Assembly (NCBI GenBank): GCA_016286835.1
Contig: JAEEUD010000006.1
Coordinates: 1-20,110 of the forward strand
Direction of reading: 5' to 3'
Length of the DNA: 20,110 nucleotides
DNA from: Pyramidobacter sp.
Lineage (GTDB): Bacteria > Synergistota > Synergistia > Synergistales > Dethiosulfovibrionaceae
Made by a program: the position numbers and the translations under genes. The notes beneath the pieces were generated by a model that saw only the letters and a list, made by a program, of their open reading frames with translations, was not told the origin of the DNA and made no database searches. Position 1 is the first letter of the stretch. Each line of letters begins with the position of its first letter. Of this stretch, positions 13,158 through 19,724 are shown piece after piece.

Positions 13158-13772
13158 ATGAAATTTGCTCCCGATGGTTACGCTTTTATGTTCGGCACGT
13201 TTGCTGTCGCCGTACTGCTCGCCTTCTGGTGCCGCTGGACCCTCGTGCTCACGTTGCCCGTGCTGGCGATCGTGGTGTACTTCTTCCGCGATCCGGAGAG
13301 AACTCCGGAAGGGCCAGGCTGGATCAGCCCCGCCGACGGCAAGGTGATCGAGATCTTCGAGACCGAGCATCCCTACACCGGTAAGGCACTCAAGATCGGC
13401 GTTTTCATGAACGTGTTCAGCGTCCACGTCAACCGTATGCCCTCTTCCGGCACGATCGAATATCTGGAGTACGCGCCGGGCAAGAAGTGGTTCGCCAACG
13501 CCGACAAGGCGTCGCTTGAAAACGAACGCATGTACGTGGGCTACCGCGACGAACACGGTCCGGTCCTGCTCGTGCAGATCGCCGGTCTGGTCGCGCGCCG
13601 CATCGTCTGCCGTCTCAGAAAGGGCGACTCACTTGAGCGTGCGCAGCGGTTCGGCATGATCAAGTTCGGCAGCAAGGTCGATGTCTATCTGCCCCTCACG
13701 GCAAAGGTCACCGTCAAACTCGGCGATCAGGTCTACGCCGGTCAGACAGTCATCGCCGAGCCGAACAGCTAA
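13158..13772 (+). CDS. psd: Phosphatidylserine decarboxylase, short PSD-A type
   Basis: 204-residue proenzyme that converts phosphatidylserine to phosphatidylethanolamine at the inner membrane. N-terminal hydrophobic segments span about residues 8-42. Expected catalytic residues are D60 (ISPADG) and H90 (VFSVHVNR). The self-cleavage site is G171-S172 within KFGSKVDVYLP, where the serine becomes the pyruvoyl group. The short length and FGS rather than LGS site fit the compact PSD-A class. ATG at 13158, only three bases after the gyrA stop, with AAGGAGG (13143-13149) inside gyrA. It works directly after pssA, encoded just downstream. Confidence 0.95.
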   Translation: MKFAPDGYAFMFGTFAVAVLLAFWCRWTLVLTLPVLAIVVYFFRDPERTPEGPGWISPADGKVIEIFETEHPYTGKALKIGVFMNVFSVHVNRMPSSGTIEYLEYAPGKKWFANADKASLENERMYVGYRDEHGPVLLVQIAGLVARRIVCRLRKGDSLERAQRFGMIKFGSKVDVYLPLTAKVTVKLGDQVYAGQTVIAEPNS

Positions 13773-13807
13773 ATATACGCGCATTTTTCTTGAAGGAGGC
13801 TCTTACG

Positions 13808-14566
13808 ATGAAAAGAATCAAGCTGCGCTTCCACCGGCCTAAGCGGCTTCGCTCTCTGCACATCCGTAACAACATCCCCAACATGATCACCAGCGGCAAC
13901 CTGCTGTGCGGGATGCTCTCGCTGATCCTTGTCGTGCGCGGACATATCCTCCCCGCCGCCTGGATGATCCCCTGCGCTGTGTTCTTCGACTTCATGGACG
14001 GCAAGGTCGCACGCGCCATGGGCGTGAGCAGCGACTTCGGCGTCGAGTTCGACAGTCTCGGCGACGTCGTCTCGTTCGGAGTCGCCCCGGCCATCCTCGT
14101 CTACTCCGCCTCGCTGCAAAACCTGCCCGGCATCACCGGCGCGCTCGCCGCCGCATTTTTCGCACTCTGCGGCGCACTGCGTCTGGCACGGTTCAACGTC
14201 GTGCACATGCCCGGCCCGTTCCAGGGGCTGCCCATCCCCGCCGGGGGACTGTTCCTCGTCTCGTTCGTCCTTTCCGGTCTGATCGGGAAAGTGCCCGCCT
14301 GGATCGTCGCGATCGTCACTGCGATCACCGGCGCGCTGATGATCTCCTCGATCCCCTACGGCAACCTGAAAACGATCAAAAAGGGCTGCATGAACAAGCC
14401 CAAGCTGTACGGCCTGCTCACTTTCCTGTTCATGATGCTGATTCTGGAGCGCGGCACGGGAATGCTGATCAACATCGCCATCTACCTCGTCAGCGGGCTA
14501 GTCCATTTCGACTGGGGCAAATGGCTGTCGCTCCCTGAGCCGAAGGAGAGCGAACAGCAGAGCTAG
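13808..14566 (+). CDS. pssA: CDP-diacylglycerol-serine O-phosphatidyltransferase
   Basis: 252-residue integral membrane enzyme that joins serine to CDP-diacylglycerol, releasing CMP and giving phosphatidylserine. The CDP-alcohol phosphotransferase signature D-x2-DG-x2-AR-x8-G-x3-D-x3-D is exact: D61, D64-G65, A68-R69, G78, D82, D86. Several hydrophobic segments follow, and the N-terminus is strongly basic. The ATG at 13808 is chosen because AAGGAGG lies at 13793-13799. A TTG 18 bases upstream in the same frame overlaps that site and is unlikely. It is 35 bp after psd, so the two steps of phosphatidylethanolamine synthesis are encoded together, in reverse order of the pathway. Confidence 0.95.
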   Translation: MKRIKLRFHRPKRLRSLHIRNNIPNMITSGNLLCGMLSLILVVRGHILPAAWMIPCAVFFDFMDGKVARAMGVSSDFGVEFDSLGDVVSFGVAPAILVYSASLQNLPGITGALAAAFFALCGALRLARFNVVHMPGPFQGLPIPAGGLFLVSFVLSGLIGKVPAWIVAIVTAITGALMISSIPYGNLKTIKKGCMNKPKLYGLLTFLFMMLILERGTGMLINIAIYLVSGLVHFDWGKWLSLPEPKESEQQS

Positions 14567-14616
14567 GATCCGGCGATTCCGTTCGCCGAATTTCAGGCAA
14601 AGGAGGCGATCCCACG

Positions 14617-15399
14617 ATGCGCTGGAGAAAAAATTCCATCGACGGCACGTTCGGTGACAAAACCGTGCTGCTGACCACGGGCGTGGTCGACCGTCCGCGC
14701 AAGGCCGCGCTGCTGTTTCACGGCGTGCACAGCAGCTCAGGTTCTGATCCCGGCAACAAATACGCGCGGATCGGCACGGCCCTGGCCGAAAACGGGGTCA
14801 TGCCCATCCTCTGCGAGACGAGCCGTCGAGTCCGCAACCGTCACGATTACGTCGACAGACCGATCGAGTGGATCTTCGACGCTTTCCGCGGCAAGACGTA
14901 TTTGCAGGAACTTGAAGACTGCTACCGTGCCTATGTGGCTGTAAAAGAGCTGTACCGCCGCCTGCCCCTAACGTTGTGGGGCTTTTCGCTCGGAGGATTG
15001 AGCGCTCTGCTGATCGCCGGCGGTATCGCTTCCGGAACGGGAACGGCTGAAAACCTTGAGGGGCTCATCCTCTGCGGTTCGGGCGACAAGGTCTTCGCCG
15101 AGAACAAGGACATTTTCAAGCTCCCCATCCTTCGCACCGCGCAGGAAGGCAGCGAACAGCTCATCGCAGCCGGTACTAATCTGCATGTCGCCTGGGCACG
15201 CGTCTTTCGCGGCAGCGAGGACACCACATTCCCGCATGACGCCTGCTGTCGCGTGTACGAATCGCTGGCCGTGAGCGACAAAGCATATTATGAAGTGCCT
15301 GGGAGCGACCACTCTTTTCGCTTGCTTCACGGCGCTCCGTCAAAAGTCCCGCTTGAAGAAGTGTTCAAGCGCGTGCCTCAACTGTTTGCAGCTGAGTAA
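14617..15399 (+). CDS. Alpha/beta hydrolase of unknown substrate
   Basis: 260 residues, no signal peptide. The fold is shown by LFHGVHSSSG (33-42), which carries the HG oxyanion-hole motif, and the nucleophile elbow GFSLGG (122-127) with S124. A likely acid is in GSEDTTFPHD (about 199-208), and the catalytic histidine is probably H232 in GSDHSF. It could be an esterase, lipase or peptidase; the position after psd and pssA hints at a lipid ester, but this is only context. AAAGGAGG precedes the ATG, and the gap to pssA is 50 bp with no terminator, so it is the last gene of the gyrA operon. Confidence 0.85.
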   Translation: MRWRKNSIDGTFGDKTVLLTTGVVDRPRKAALLFHGVHSSSGSDPGNKYARIGTALAENGVMPILCETSRRVRNRHDYVDRPIEWIFDAFRGKTYLQELEDCYRAYVAVKELYRRLPLTLWGFSLGGLSALLIAGGIASGTGTAENLEGLILCGSGDKVFAENKDIFKLPILRTAQEGSEQLIAAGTNLHVAWARVFRGSEDTTFPHDACCRVYESLAVSDKAYYEVPGSDHSFRLLHGAPSKVPLEEVFKRVPQLFAAE

Positions 15400-15412
15400 A
15401 TACGGAACCTGT

Positions 15413-15450
15413 AAAAGGGCCTGCCTCAAAATATCGAGGCAGGCCCTTTT
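15413..15450. terminator. Strong terminator closing the gyrA operon
   Basis: Perfect 15-bp stem AAAAGGGCCTGCCTC (15413-15427) and its complement (15436-15450), 8-nt loop. The stem ends in TTTT on the plus strand and, by symmetry, on the minus strand, so it could act in both directions; only the plus-strand operon uses it here. Confidence 0.93.
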
Positions 15451-15649
15451 GCTCCTGAATGACTACAAAGACAGAATCAATAAACAACGCTTCATACGGT
15501 TGCTGCTGATTTTCATCTGGCAGTCAAGATATCAGCGTTTTCAGCTCAGGCGAGAGTCGCAAAATGCAATGGTCGCGCCGTCAGGGTAATGCATTTACTT
15601 TGGAGATTGGTACGGAAAATTGTCTGTCAATTTTCTTGTTGAATCACTC
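15451..15649. other. Intergenic region before tRNA-Arg
   Basis: No supported gene. The one notable element is a perfect 8-bp inverted repeat, GAAAATTG (15615-15622) and CAATTTTC (15628-15635), just upstream of the tRNA promoter. It could be an operator, an AT-rich upstream element or a weak terminator. Confidence 0.45.
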
Positions 15650-15678
15650 TTGCAAAACATCAGATTCCCATGTATAAT
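15650..15678 (+). promoter_or_regulatory. Promoter of tRNA-Arg
   Basis: TTGCAA (15650-15655), 17-bp spacer, consensus TATAAT (15673-15678). The predicted start is near 15685, about 50 nt before the mature tRNA. Confidence 0.8.
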
Positions 15679-15733
15679 ACCCTTTGTGTTCGTTCGAGGA
15701 AGATTATTTTTCAGTCTTCTACTCGTTCCTTGC

Positions 15734-15810
15734 GCGCCACTAGCTCAGCTGGATAGAGCGTCTGGCTACGGACCAGGAGGTCGTGGGTTCGAATCCTGCG
15801 TGGCGCGCCA
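15734..15810 (+). tRNA. tRNA-Arg(ACG)
   Basis: 77 nt including an encoded CCA. Acceptor stem GCGCCAC/GTGGCGC, D arm GCTC/GAGC, anticodon loop CTACGGA with anticodon ACG, T loop TTCGAAT. In bacteria A34 of this tRNA is converted to inosine by TadA so that it reads CGU, CGC and CGA; tadA is the next gene. Confidence 0.97.
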
Positions 15811-15820
15811 TTCTGTAAAC

Positions 15821-15853
15821 AAAAGGGAGTTCCCGTTTCGGAACTCCCTTTTA
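15821..15853 (+). terminator. Terminator between tRNA-Arg and tadA
   Basis: Perfect 13-bp stem AAAAGGGAGTTCC (15821-15833) and GGAACTCCCTTTT (15840-15852), loop of 6 nt, ending in TTTTAT. No separate tadA promoter is obvious between it and the tadA ATG, so tadA may depend on read-through. Confidence 0.88.
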
Positions 15854-15885
15854 TCATATCTTCGTTCCGAAGGAGGCGTCGCGCC

Positions 15886-16383
15886 ATGGCTCAAAACGAT
15901 GAATACTACATGTCTCTGGCGCTCGAACTTGCCCGAAAAGCCGCGAGCGAAGGCGACATTCCAGTCGGTGCGGTCGTGACCGACGCTTACGGAAAAGTGA
16001 TCGGCGAGGGGCGCAACCGCCGCCGCATCGAACACGATCCTACTGCCCATGCCGAGGTCGTCGCTCTTCGCGAAGCGGCACGCACATCAGGCGTCTGGAA
16101 CCTGAGCGGCTGCACGCTCTACGTTACGCTCGAGCCATGCCCGATGTGTGCCGGCGCTCTCGTCCAGGCAAGGATCTCGCGGCTTGTCTTTGGCTGCACT
16201 GACGCCAAAGCAGGTGCCTGCGGCACGCTGATGAATGTTGCCGCCGACGGCAGGCTGTTTCACCGAATAAAGATCACGCGAGGCGTATGTGAACAGGAAT
16301 GTCGGAAGATTTTGCAGGACTTCTTCATCGAGTGCCGGCAAAGAATGCAGGGCCCAGACAAAAACAGAGCGTTTTCGTCGTAG
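15886..16383 (+). CDS. tadA: tRNA-specific adenosine deaminase
   Basis: 165-residue zinc enzyme that deaminates A34 to inosine in the anticodon of tRNA-Arg(ACG). The zinc and catalytic motifs are H55-A-E57 (AHAEVVAL) and P84-C85-P86-M87-C88 (TLEPCPMCAGAL), as in cytidine/deoxycytidylate deaminase-fold proteins. The N-terminal MSLALELARKA helix and GDIPVGAVV strand are typical of TadA. ATG at 15886 with AAGGAGG about nine bases upstream. It lies 75 bp after its substrate tRNA gene on the same strand, so enzyme and substrate may be coexpressed. A strong terminator follows. A guanine deaminase or other relative is possible but less likely. Confidence 0.93.
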   Translation: MAQNDEYYMSLALELARKAASEGDIPVGAVVTDAYGKVIGEGRNRRRIEHDPTAHAEVVALREAARTSGVWNLSGCTLYVTLEPCPMCAGALVQARISRLVFGCTDAKAGACGTLMNVAADGRLFHRIKITRGVCEQECRKILQDFFIECRQRMQGPDKNRAFSS

Positions 16384-16396
16384 TATAGATACTAAA

Positions 16397-16440
16397 ACAA
16401 CGTCCCTGACCTCAAATCCAAGGTCAGGGACGTTGTCTTT
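16397..16440 (+). terminator. Terminator after tadA
   Basis: Perfect 16-bp stem ACAACGTCCCTGACCT (16397-16412) and its complement (16421-16436), 8-nt loop, then CTTT. The T-run is short but the stem is very stable. It may also serve the convergent PAP2 gene. Confidence 0.83.
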
Positions 16441-16506
16441 ACCGGACAGCGAAATCATACATGTCGCTGTCTGATCATGTTCTTCAATTCGGTCTCGTTC
16501 GGTGTT

Positions 16507-17445
16507 TTACTCCTGGCCGAAAAACTGTTTCAGCACGAGCGGAAAGCCGCAGACGATGTACATATGATAAACGAGGTTATAGGCCAGCTTGCCCCAGTGG
16601 CGGGGAAACACCGTGTACATCATCGGCTTCACGAATGCGACCACCAGACTCAGGGTAAGGATCCCGAGCAGGCAGATGAAAATTCCTTTTTTTGTCGCTC
16701 CGGGCGCGCGGAATTTGACCCAGTGACGCTCCACGTACAGCCCGATGAAAAAGCCGATCATCTTGCCGAGGTCGCCGTAGCCGTCGGCCATCATCTTTTT
16801 AGGATCGACTAGCAGCCGGCCGTCCTTGTACGTCATCGGGTACGACTTGTACGTGATGTAAAGGAGCATGAGAACACCGATGACGATGCCGTAAAGAAGA
16901 AAGACGTCGATCTTTTCGGGATGAGCTTCAAAATACCTCATCAGCTTCGCAACCGACCACAAGACGCAGATGCTGAGCATCATGCCGACGAGCACGTCCT
17001 GCGGCGTGTGGACGCCCAGATAATTGCGGGAAAATCCCGTCAGGAGGATCATCGCGATGCAGAGGACAGACAGCCAGCGATGCGTCTTCCACTCAACCAC
17101 GGCAAGGCCGCCATAGATCGGCGTGGCCGTCGTCGTATGGCCGCTGGGAAACGAGTACCCTGTCGCCGTTTTGATCGAGTCGCCCGCGGGAACGACGCGC
17201 GGGTCGCGAATCCAGGGACGGTAAACGCACGCGTTCAGCTTCACGAAAGCATTCAGCCCCAAGCTCAGCGCCGTGGCAAACAGCACATACAGTCCTTTTT
17301 TCTTGTCCAGGCACCAGTAGACAAAGACCGGGATCAGGAGCAGATACGTGATCGCGAACATCGAAACCTCTTCCATCAGCGGCGTCAGCACGTTGCCGGT
17401 CGCATTCCGGAAGTCCTGAAGCCAAAGCAGATATGAAATATCCAT
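16507..17445 (-). CDS. PAP2 superfamily membrane phosphatase
   Basis: 312-residue inner-membrane protein with about seven hydrophobic segments. All three PAP2 phosphatase motifs are present: K69-x6-R76-P77 (KLNACVYRP), P100-SGHT, and S139-R140-x5-H146-x3-D150 (SRNYLGVHTPQD). Relatives remove phosphate from phosphatidic acid, phosphatidylglycerol phosphate, undecaprenyl diphosphate or similar lipids; the substrate here is not decided by sequence. The second half (about 170-312) is a further hydrophobic region beyond the core. AGGAGG is seven to eight bases before the ATG at 17445. I found no convincing promoter. The gene lies downstream of the tRNA-Ser terminator. Confidence 0.9.
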   Translation of the reverse strand: MDISYLLWLQDFRNATGNVLTPLMEEVSMFAITYLLLIPVFVYWCLDKKKGLYVLFATALSLGLNAFVKLNACVYRPWIRDPRVVPAGDSIKTATGYSFPSGHTTTATPIYGGLAVVEWKTHRWLSVLCIAMILLTGFSRNYLGVHTPQDVLVGMMLSICVLWSVAKLMRYFEAHPEKIDVFLLYGIVIGVLMLLYITYKSYPMTYKDGRLLVDPKKMMADGYGDLGKMIGFFIGLYVERHWVKFRAPGATKKGIFICLLGILTLSLVVAFVKPMMYTVFPRHWGKLAYNLVYHMYIVCGFPLVLKQFFGQE

Positions 17446-17526
17446 AAAACCCCTCCTACATGATACATAAGATTACCGACCAAAACAGGCGCGGTCATTC
17501 CACGCCCATAAATACCGCAGGCATGC

Positions 17527-17564
17527 AAAAATGATAACGGGGCTTGCCTTTCGACAAGCCCCGT
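17527..17564 (-). terminator. Terminator of tRNA-Ser
   Basis: Perfect 10-bp stem ACGGGGCTTG (17537-17546) and CAAGCCCCGT (17555-17564). On the minus strand it is followed by TATCATTTTT, about 25 nt after the tRNA 3' end. Confidence 0.83.
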
Positions 17565-17588
17565 AGTGTCTCGTGAATCCATAAAAAA

Positions 17589-17677
17589 TGGCGGAGAGAG
17601 AGGGATTCGAACCCTCGATCCGGAACCCGGATACACACTTAGCAGGCGTGCGCCTTCGGCCACTCGGCCATCTCTCC
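17589..17677 (-). tRNA. tRNA-Ser(GCT)
   Basis: 89 nt with encoded CCA and a long variable arm as in serine tRNAs. Acceptor stem GGAGAGA/TCTCTCC, anticodon loop CTGCTAA with anticodon GCT (plus-strand 17641-17643), T loop TTCGAAT. It reads AGC and AGU. Confidence 0.97.
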
Positions 17678-17697
17678 GTCCTCAAAGAACATATGTA

Positions 17698-17726
17698 ATT
17701 TTAACGTCTGAGTGCGTTCCTGTCAA
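17698..17726 (-). promoter_or_regulatory. Promoter of tRNA-Ser
   Basis: Minus-strand perfect TTGACA (17721-17726), 17-bp spacer, TAAAAT (17698-17703). The start is near 17691, about 14 nt before the mature tRNA. A tiny CTGC/GCAG hairpin with TTTTT just upstream (17731-17746) may be a weak end for the exonuclease transcript. Confidence 0.83.
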
Positions 17727-17777
17727 GGTCAAAAACTGCGCTGCAGACAAAAAACGCACAAAAAGTTCGGCCTGCTA

Positions 17778-19019
17778 TCAAAGCTGCGCGTCGCCGTCCC
17801 ATTCGACGGGATCACGGACAGCCGAAGGCCAGCCGAGACGGGCCAGCTTTTTGCGCATTTCCGCGATGCTCGGACAAAACTGGCCGCTGACATGGAAGCG
17901 GAAGAAGTTCTCGCGCTGCACGCCGACCTGCGCACCGAGCCAGTCGGCGGGAATGCCGCGCGAAGCATCGACAAAGACGATGTCGTAACCGTCTCCGTTC
18001 AGTTCGATCTCCACGGGCGGTTCGGCCAGTCCCCGCGCGATCGGGCTGAGCGGATAAGCCGCCCGGGCCTCGTCGTCGTCTGAACGGTAGAGGCGGCAGC
18101 CGTCTGCCCGCAGCACCCGTCCGAGCTTGTCAAGGCAGGCGATGCTCATCGCCCTGGCGCGGTACAGGCCGTTTTCGTCCCGGCTCCAGCCGCACTCTTC
18201 GTGTGCATGGATAAACAGTTCCGTCTGTGGCGCGTCGCCACGAATGAACAGTTCGATCTGCCGTGCATCGTCGCGGGTCAGCCGTGCGATATTAAGCACA
18301 GCCAAACGCGCAAAAGCGGCCGTTTTTTTCGTCTCGCGGTAGACGGGCAGATGAGCGTAGTCAAGCGGACGACGGACGCGCGGCGCTCTGACGCGAGAAG
18401 CTTCCGGTTTCTGTTCCCTCGCCTCGCAGCGGCAGGCAAAATCCCGCAGGACCTTCTCGCGCCGGCGCGGCGGCAAATCACGTGCAACGGCCAGCAGACT
18501 CTGATATACGCGCGAGGTGGTCAGGCAGTCGTCTAGCGCGCGATGGTAGGAATCGGAATCGGCGTGGAAAAACTCTGCCAGTGCTTTCAGGTTGTAGTGT
18601 TCCAGATCGGGAAACAGCGTCTGAGCCCAGTAGAGCGTATCGACGTGCAGGCACGGCAGCTTGCAGCCGTAATACGCCTCGCAGAAGTGGTCGATGATGG
18701 AAATGTCGTTGGCGTTCACGTCATGGCCGACGATGACGCTTTCGCCCAGAAAGTCGCGCACAGTCCCCATCACGTCGCGGGGGGAAGGCGCATTTCTGAT
18801 CATCTCAGTGGTGATGCCCGTCAGTTCGGTGACGACGCGTGACACGCGCGACACACGCGGACGCACGAGCGTGCTGTAGCTGTCAAGCAGCGTACCCTCG
18901 GGGGAAAAGCGGGCCAGAGCGATCTCGATCGGACAAAAGCGCGCATAGCCCTGCGATTCGGTGTCGAGCACGACATAGCCGCGCTTGCCCGGCAGAAAAA
19001 TGTCTGCCTCTTCGCTCAT
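17778..19019 (-). CDS. DEDDh 3'-5' exonuclease domain with unknown C-terminal half
   Basis: 413 residues. Residues about 14-175 form a DnaQ-like DEDDh exonuclease: Exo I D19-x-E21 (VVLDTESQG), Exo II around H99-D105 (VGHDVNANDISII) and Exo III H159-x3-D163 (YHRALDD). Two metal ions bound by these residues would cleave DNA or RNA from the 3' end. The remaining 230 or so residues follow a basic linker and match nothing I recognise; they contain two ELFI segments close together (IELFIRGDAPQTELFI). It lacks polymerase, BRCT or helicase motifs, so it is a free exonuclease related to polymerase III epsilon, not the epsilon subunit itself by context. The ATG at 19019 has GGAGG about seven bases upstream. 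Confidence 0.87.
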   Translation of the reverse strand: MSEEADIFLPGKRGYVVLDTESQGYARFCPIEIALARFSPEGTLLDSYSTLVRPRVSRVSRVVTELTGITTEMIRNAPSPRDVMGTVRDFLGESVIVGHDVNANDISIIDHFCEAYYGCKLPCLHVDTLYWAQTLFPDLEHYNLKALAEFFHADSDSYHRALDDCLTTSRVYQSLLAVARDLPPRRREKVLRDFACRCEAREQKPEASRVRAPRVRRPLDYAHLPVYRETKKTAAFARLAVLNIARLTRDDARQIELFIRGDAPQTELFIHAHEECGWSRDENGLYRARAMSIACLDKLGRVLRADGCRLYRSDDDEARAAYPLSPIARGLAEPPVEIELNGDGYDIVFVDASRGIPADWLGAQVGVQRENFFRFHVSGQFCPSIAEMRKKLARLGWPSAVRDPVEWDGDAQL

Positions 19020-19059
19020 TTGCCTTCCTCCTCTCGCGCTTTTTCAGACAACGGGCAAC

Positions 19060-19088
19060 ATTGTATAACCCCGCCGCGATTCTGTGAA
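19060..19088 (-). promoter_or_regulatory. Promoter of the exonuclease gene
   Basis: Minus-strand TTCACA (19083-19088, five of six matches), 17-bp spacer, TACAAT (19060-19065). The leader is about 35 nt. Confidence 0.7.
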
Positions 19089-19110
19089 GAGCGGCGCAAT
19101 CTTTTTCCAT

Positions 19111-19142
19111 AAAAAAAGCGAAGCTCCTGAAGGAACTTCGCT
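19111..19142 (-). terminator. Terminator of selC
   Basis: AGCGAAG and TCCT pair with AGGA and CTTCGCT across one C-A mismatch (19117-19142). On the minus strand a run of T follows (19111-19117). It begins about 24 nt after the tRNA-Sec 3' end. Confidence 0.87.
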
Positions 19143-19165
19143 CTTTTCTTTTCATAATGCCATAA

Positions 19166-19264
19166 TGGCGGAGACGTGTGCGAATCGAACACACCAAGGA
19201 CGATCAAAATCGCCCCTCACGCGGGTTTGAAGCCCGGGGCGGCCACCAGACCACATCCGCCTCC
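19166..19264 (-). tRNA. selC: tRNA-Sec (TCA anticodon)
   Basis: 99 nt with encoded CCA. Diagnostic points of bacterial tRNA-Sec are visible: anticodon loop CTTCAAA (anticodon TCA, reading UGA); a 6-bp D stem GTGGTC/GGCCGC closed by a 4-nt loop TGGT; a very long variable arm of about 9 bp (AGGGGCGAT/ATCGTCCTT); T loop TTCGATT; an extended acceptor beginning GGAGGCGG. The eighth acceptor position looks like G-A and the outermost anticodon-stem pair like C-C, which are minor oddities. It has its own promoter and terminator. It implies SelA, SelB and SelD elsewhere in the genome. Confidence 0.93.
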
Positions 19265-19276
19265 GCGACGATACCT

Positions 19277-19305
19277 ATTCTACCCTATCGGCTGTTTTTC
19301 GGCAA
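19277..19305 (-). promoter_or_regulatory. Promoter of selC
   Basis: Minus-strand TTGCCG (19300-19305, four of six), 17-bp spacer, TAGAAT (19277-19282). It lies in the short gap after the J-domain gene. Confidence 0.65.
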
Positions 19306-19337
19306 GCGGCGTTTTGCGGATATCCGCCGGATGCGCC

Positions 19338-19724
19338 CTACATCCCGCGCGCTCTCTTGATCTCCTCGTACGCGCCCTGCACCTGCTGGAACTTTTCCGC
19401 GGCCAGTCTTGTGAACTCGGGATCGTTGAGGCCCGCGAACTTATCGGGATGATATTTGGAGATCAGTTCGCGGTAGCGGGCGCGGATCTCGTCGTCGCTC
19501 GCGTTCCGCGGCAGGCCGAAGACTTCGTACGCCGATTTCGGCGCGGCGTGGAAGCCGCTGCCTGCGCCGCCTTGTCCGTTCCACTGCGTCCGCTGCCAGT
19601 CGCGTCTGGCGCCGCCTTGCTGCTGCGCAGCCTTTCGTAGAAAATCCTGCATGAACGAGCGGATAAAGCTGAAAAACAGCAGCGGCACGACCACCGTGCG
19701 CAGCAGTTTTAACAACAGGCCCAT
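19338..19724 (-). CDS. Membrane-anchored J-domain protein
   Basis: 128 residues. A hydrophobic helix at about 5-22 anchors the N-terminus, followed by a Gln/Gly-rich linker (about 33-58). A complete J-domain sits at the C-terminus (about 64-128), with the Hsp70-stimulating HPD tripeptide at 92-94 (SKYHPDKF) and the usual start SAYEVFGLPRNAS. It would recruit DnaK to the inner membrane; the client is unknown. The layout, anchor first and J-domain last, recalls DjlA but is far shorter and lacks its middle domain. The ATG follows directly on the TAG stop of the upstream phosphorylase gene with no gap and only a weak AGG site, so translation is probably coupled. Confidence 0.88.
   Translation of the reverse strand: MGLLLKLLRTVVVPLLFFSFIRSFMQDFLRKAAQQQGGARRDWQRTQWNGQGGAGSGFHAAPKSAYEVFGLPRNASDDEIRARYRELISKYHPDKFAGLNDPEFTRLAAEKFQQVQGAYEEIKRARGM

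Noticed and set aside
10344..13556. Very long open frames on the minus strand across gyrA and psd (up to 459 codons)
   Set aside because: They lie opposite an unmistakable gyrA and psd, have no ribosome binding sites or recognisable protein features, and are a usual by-product of GC-rich codon use.
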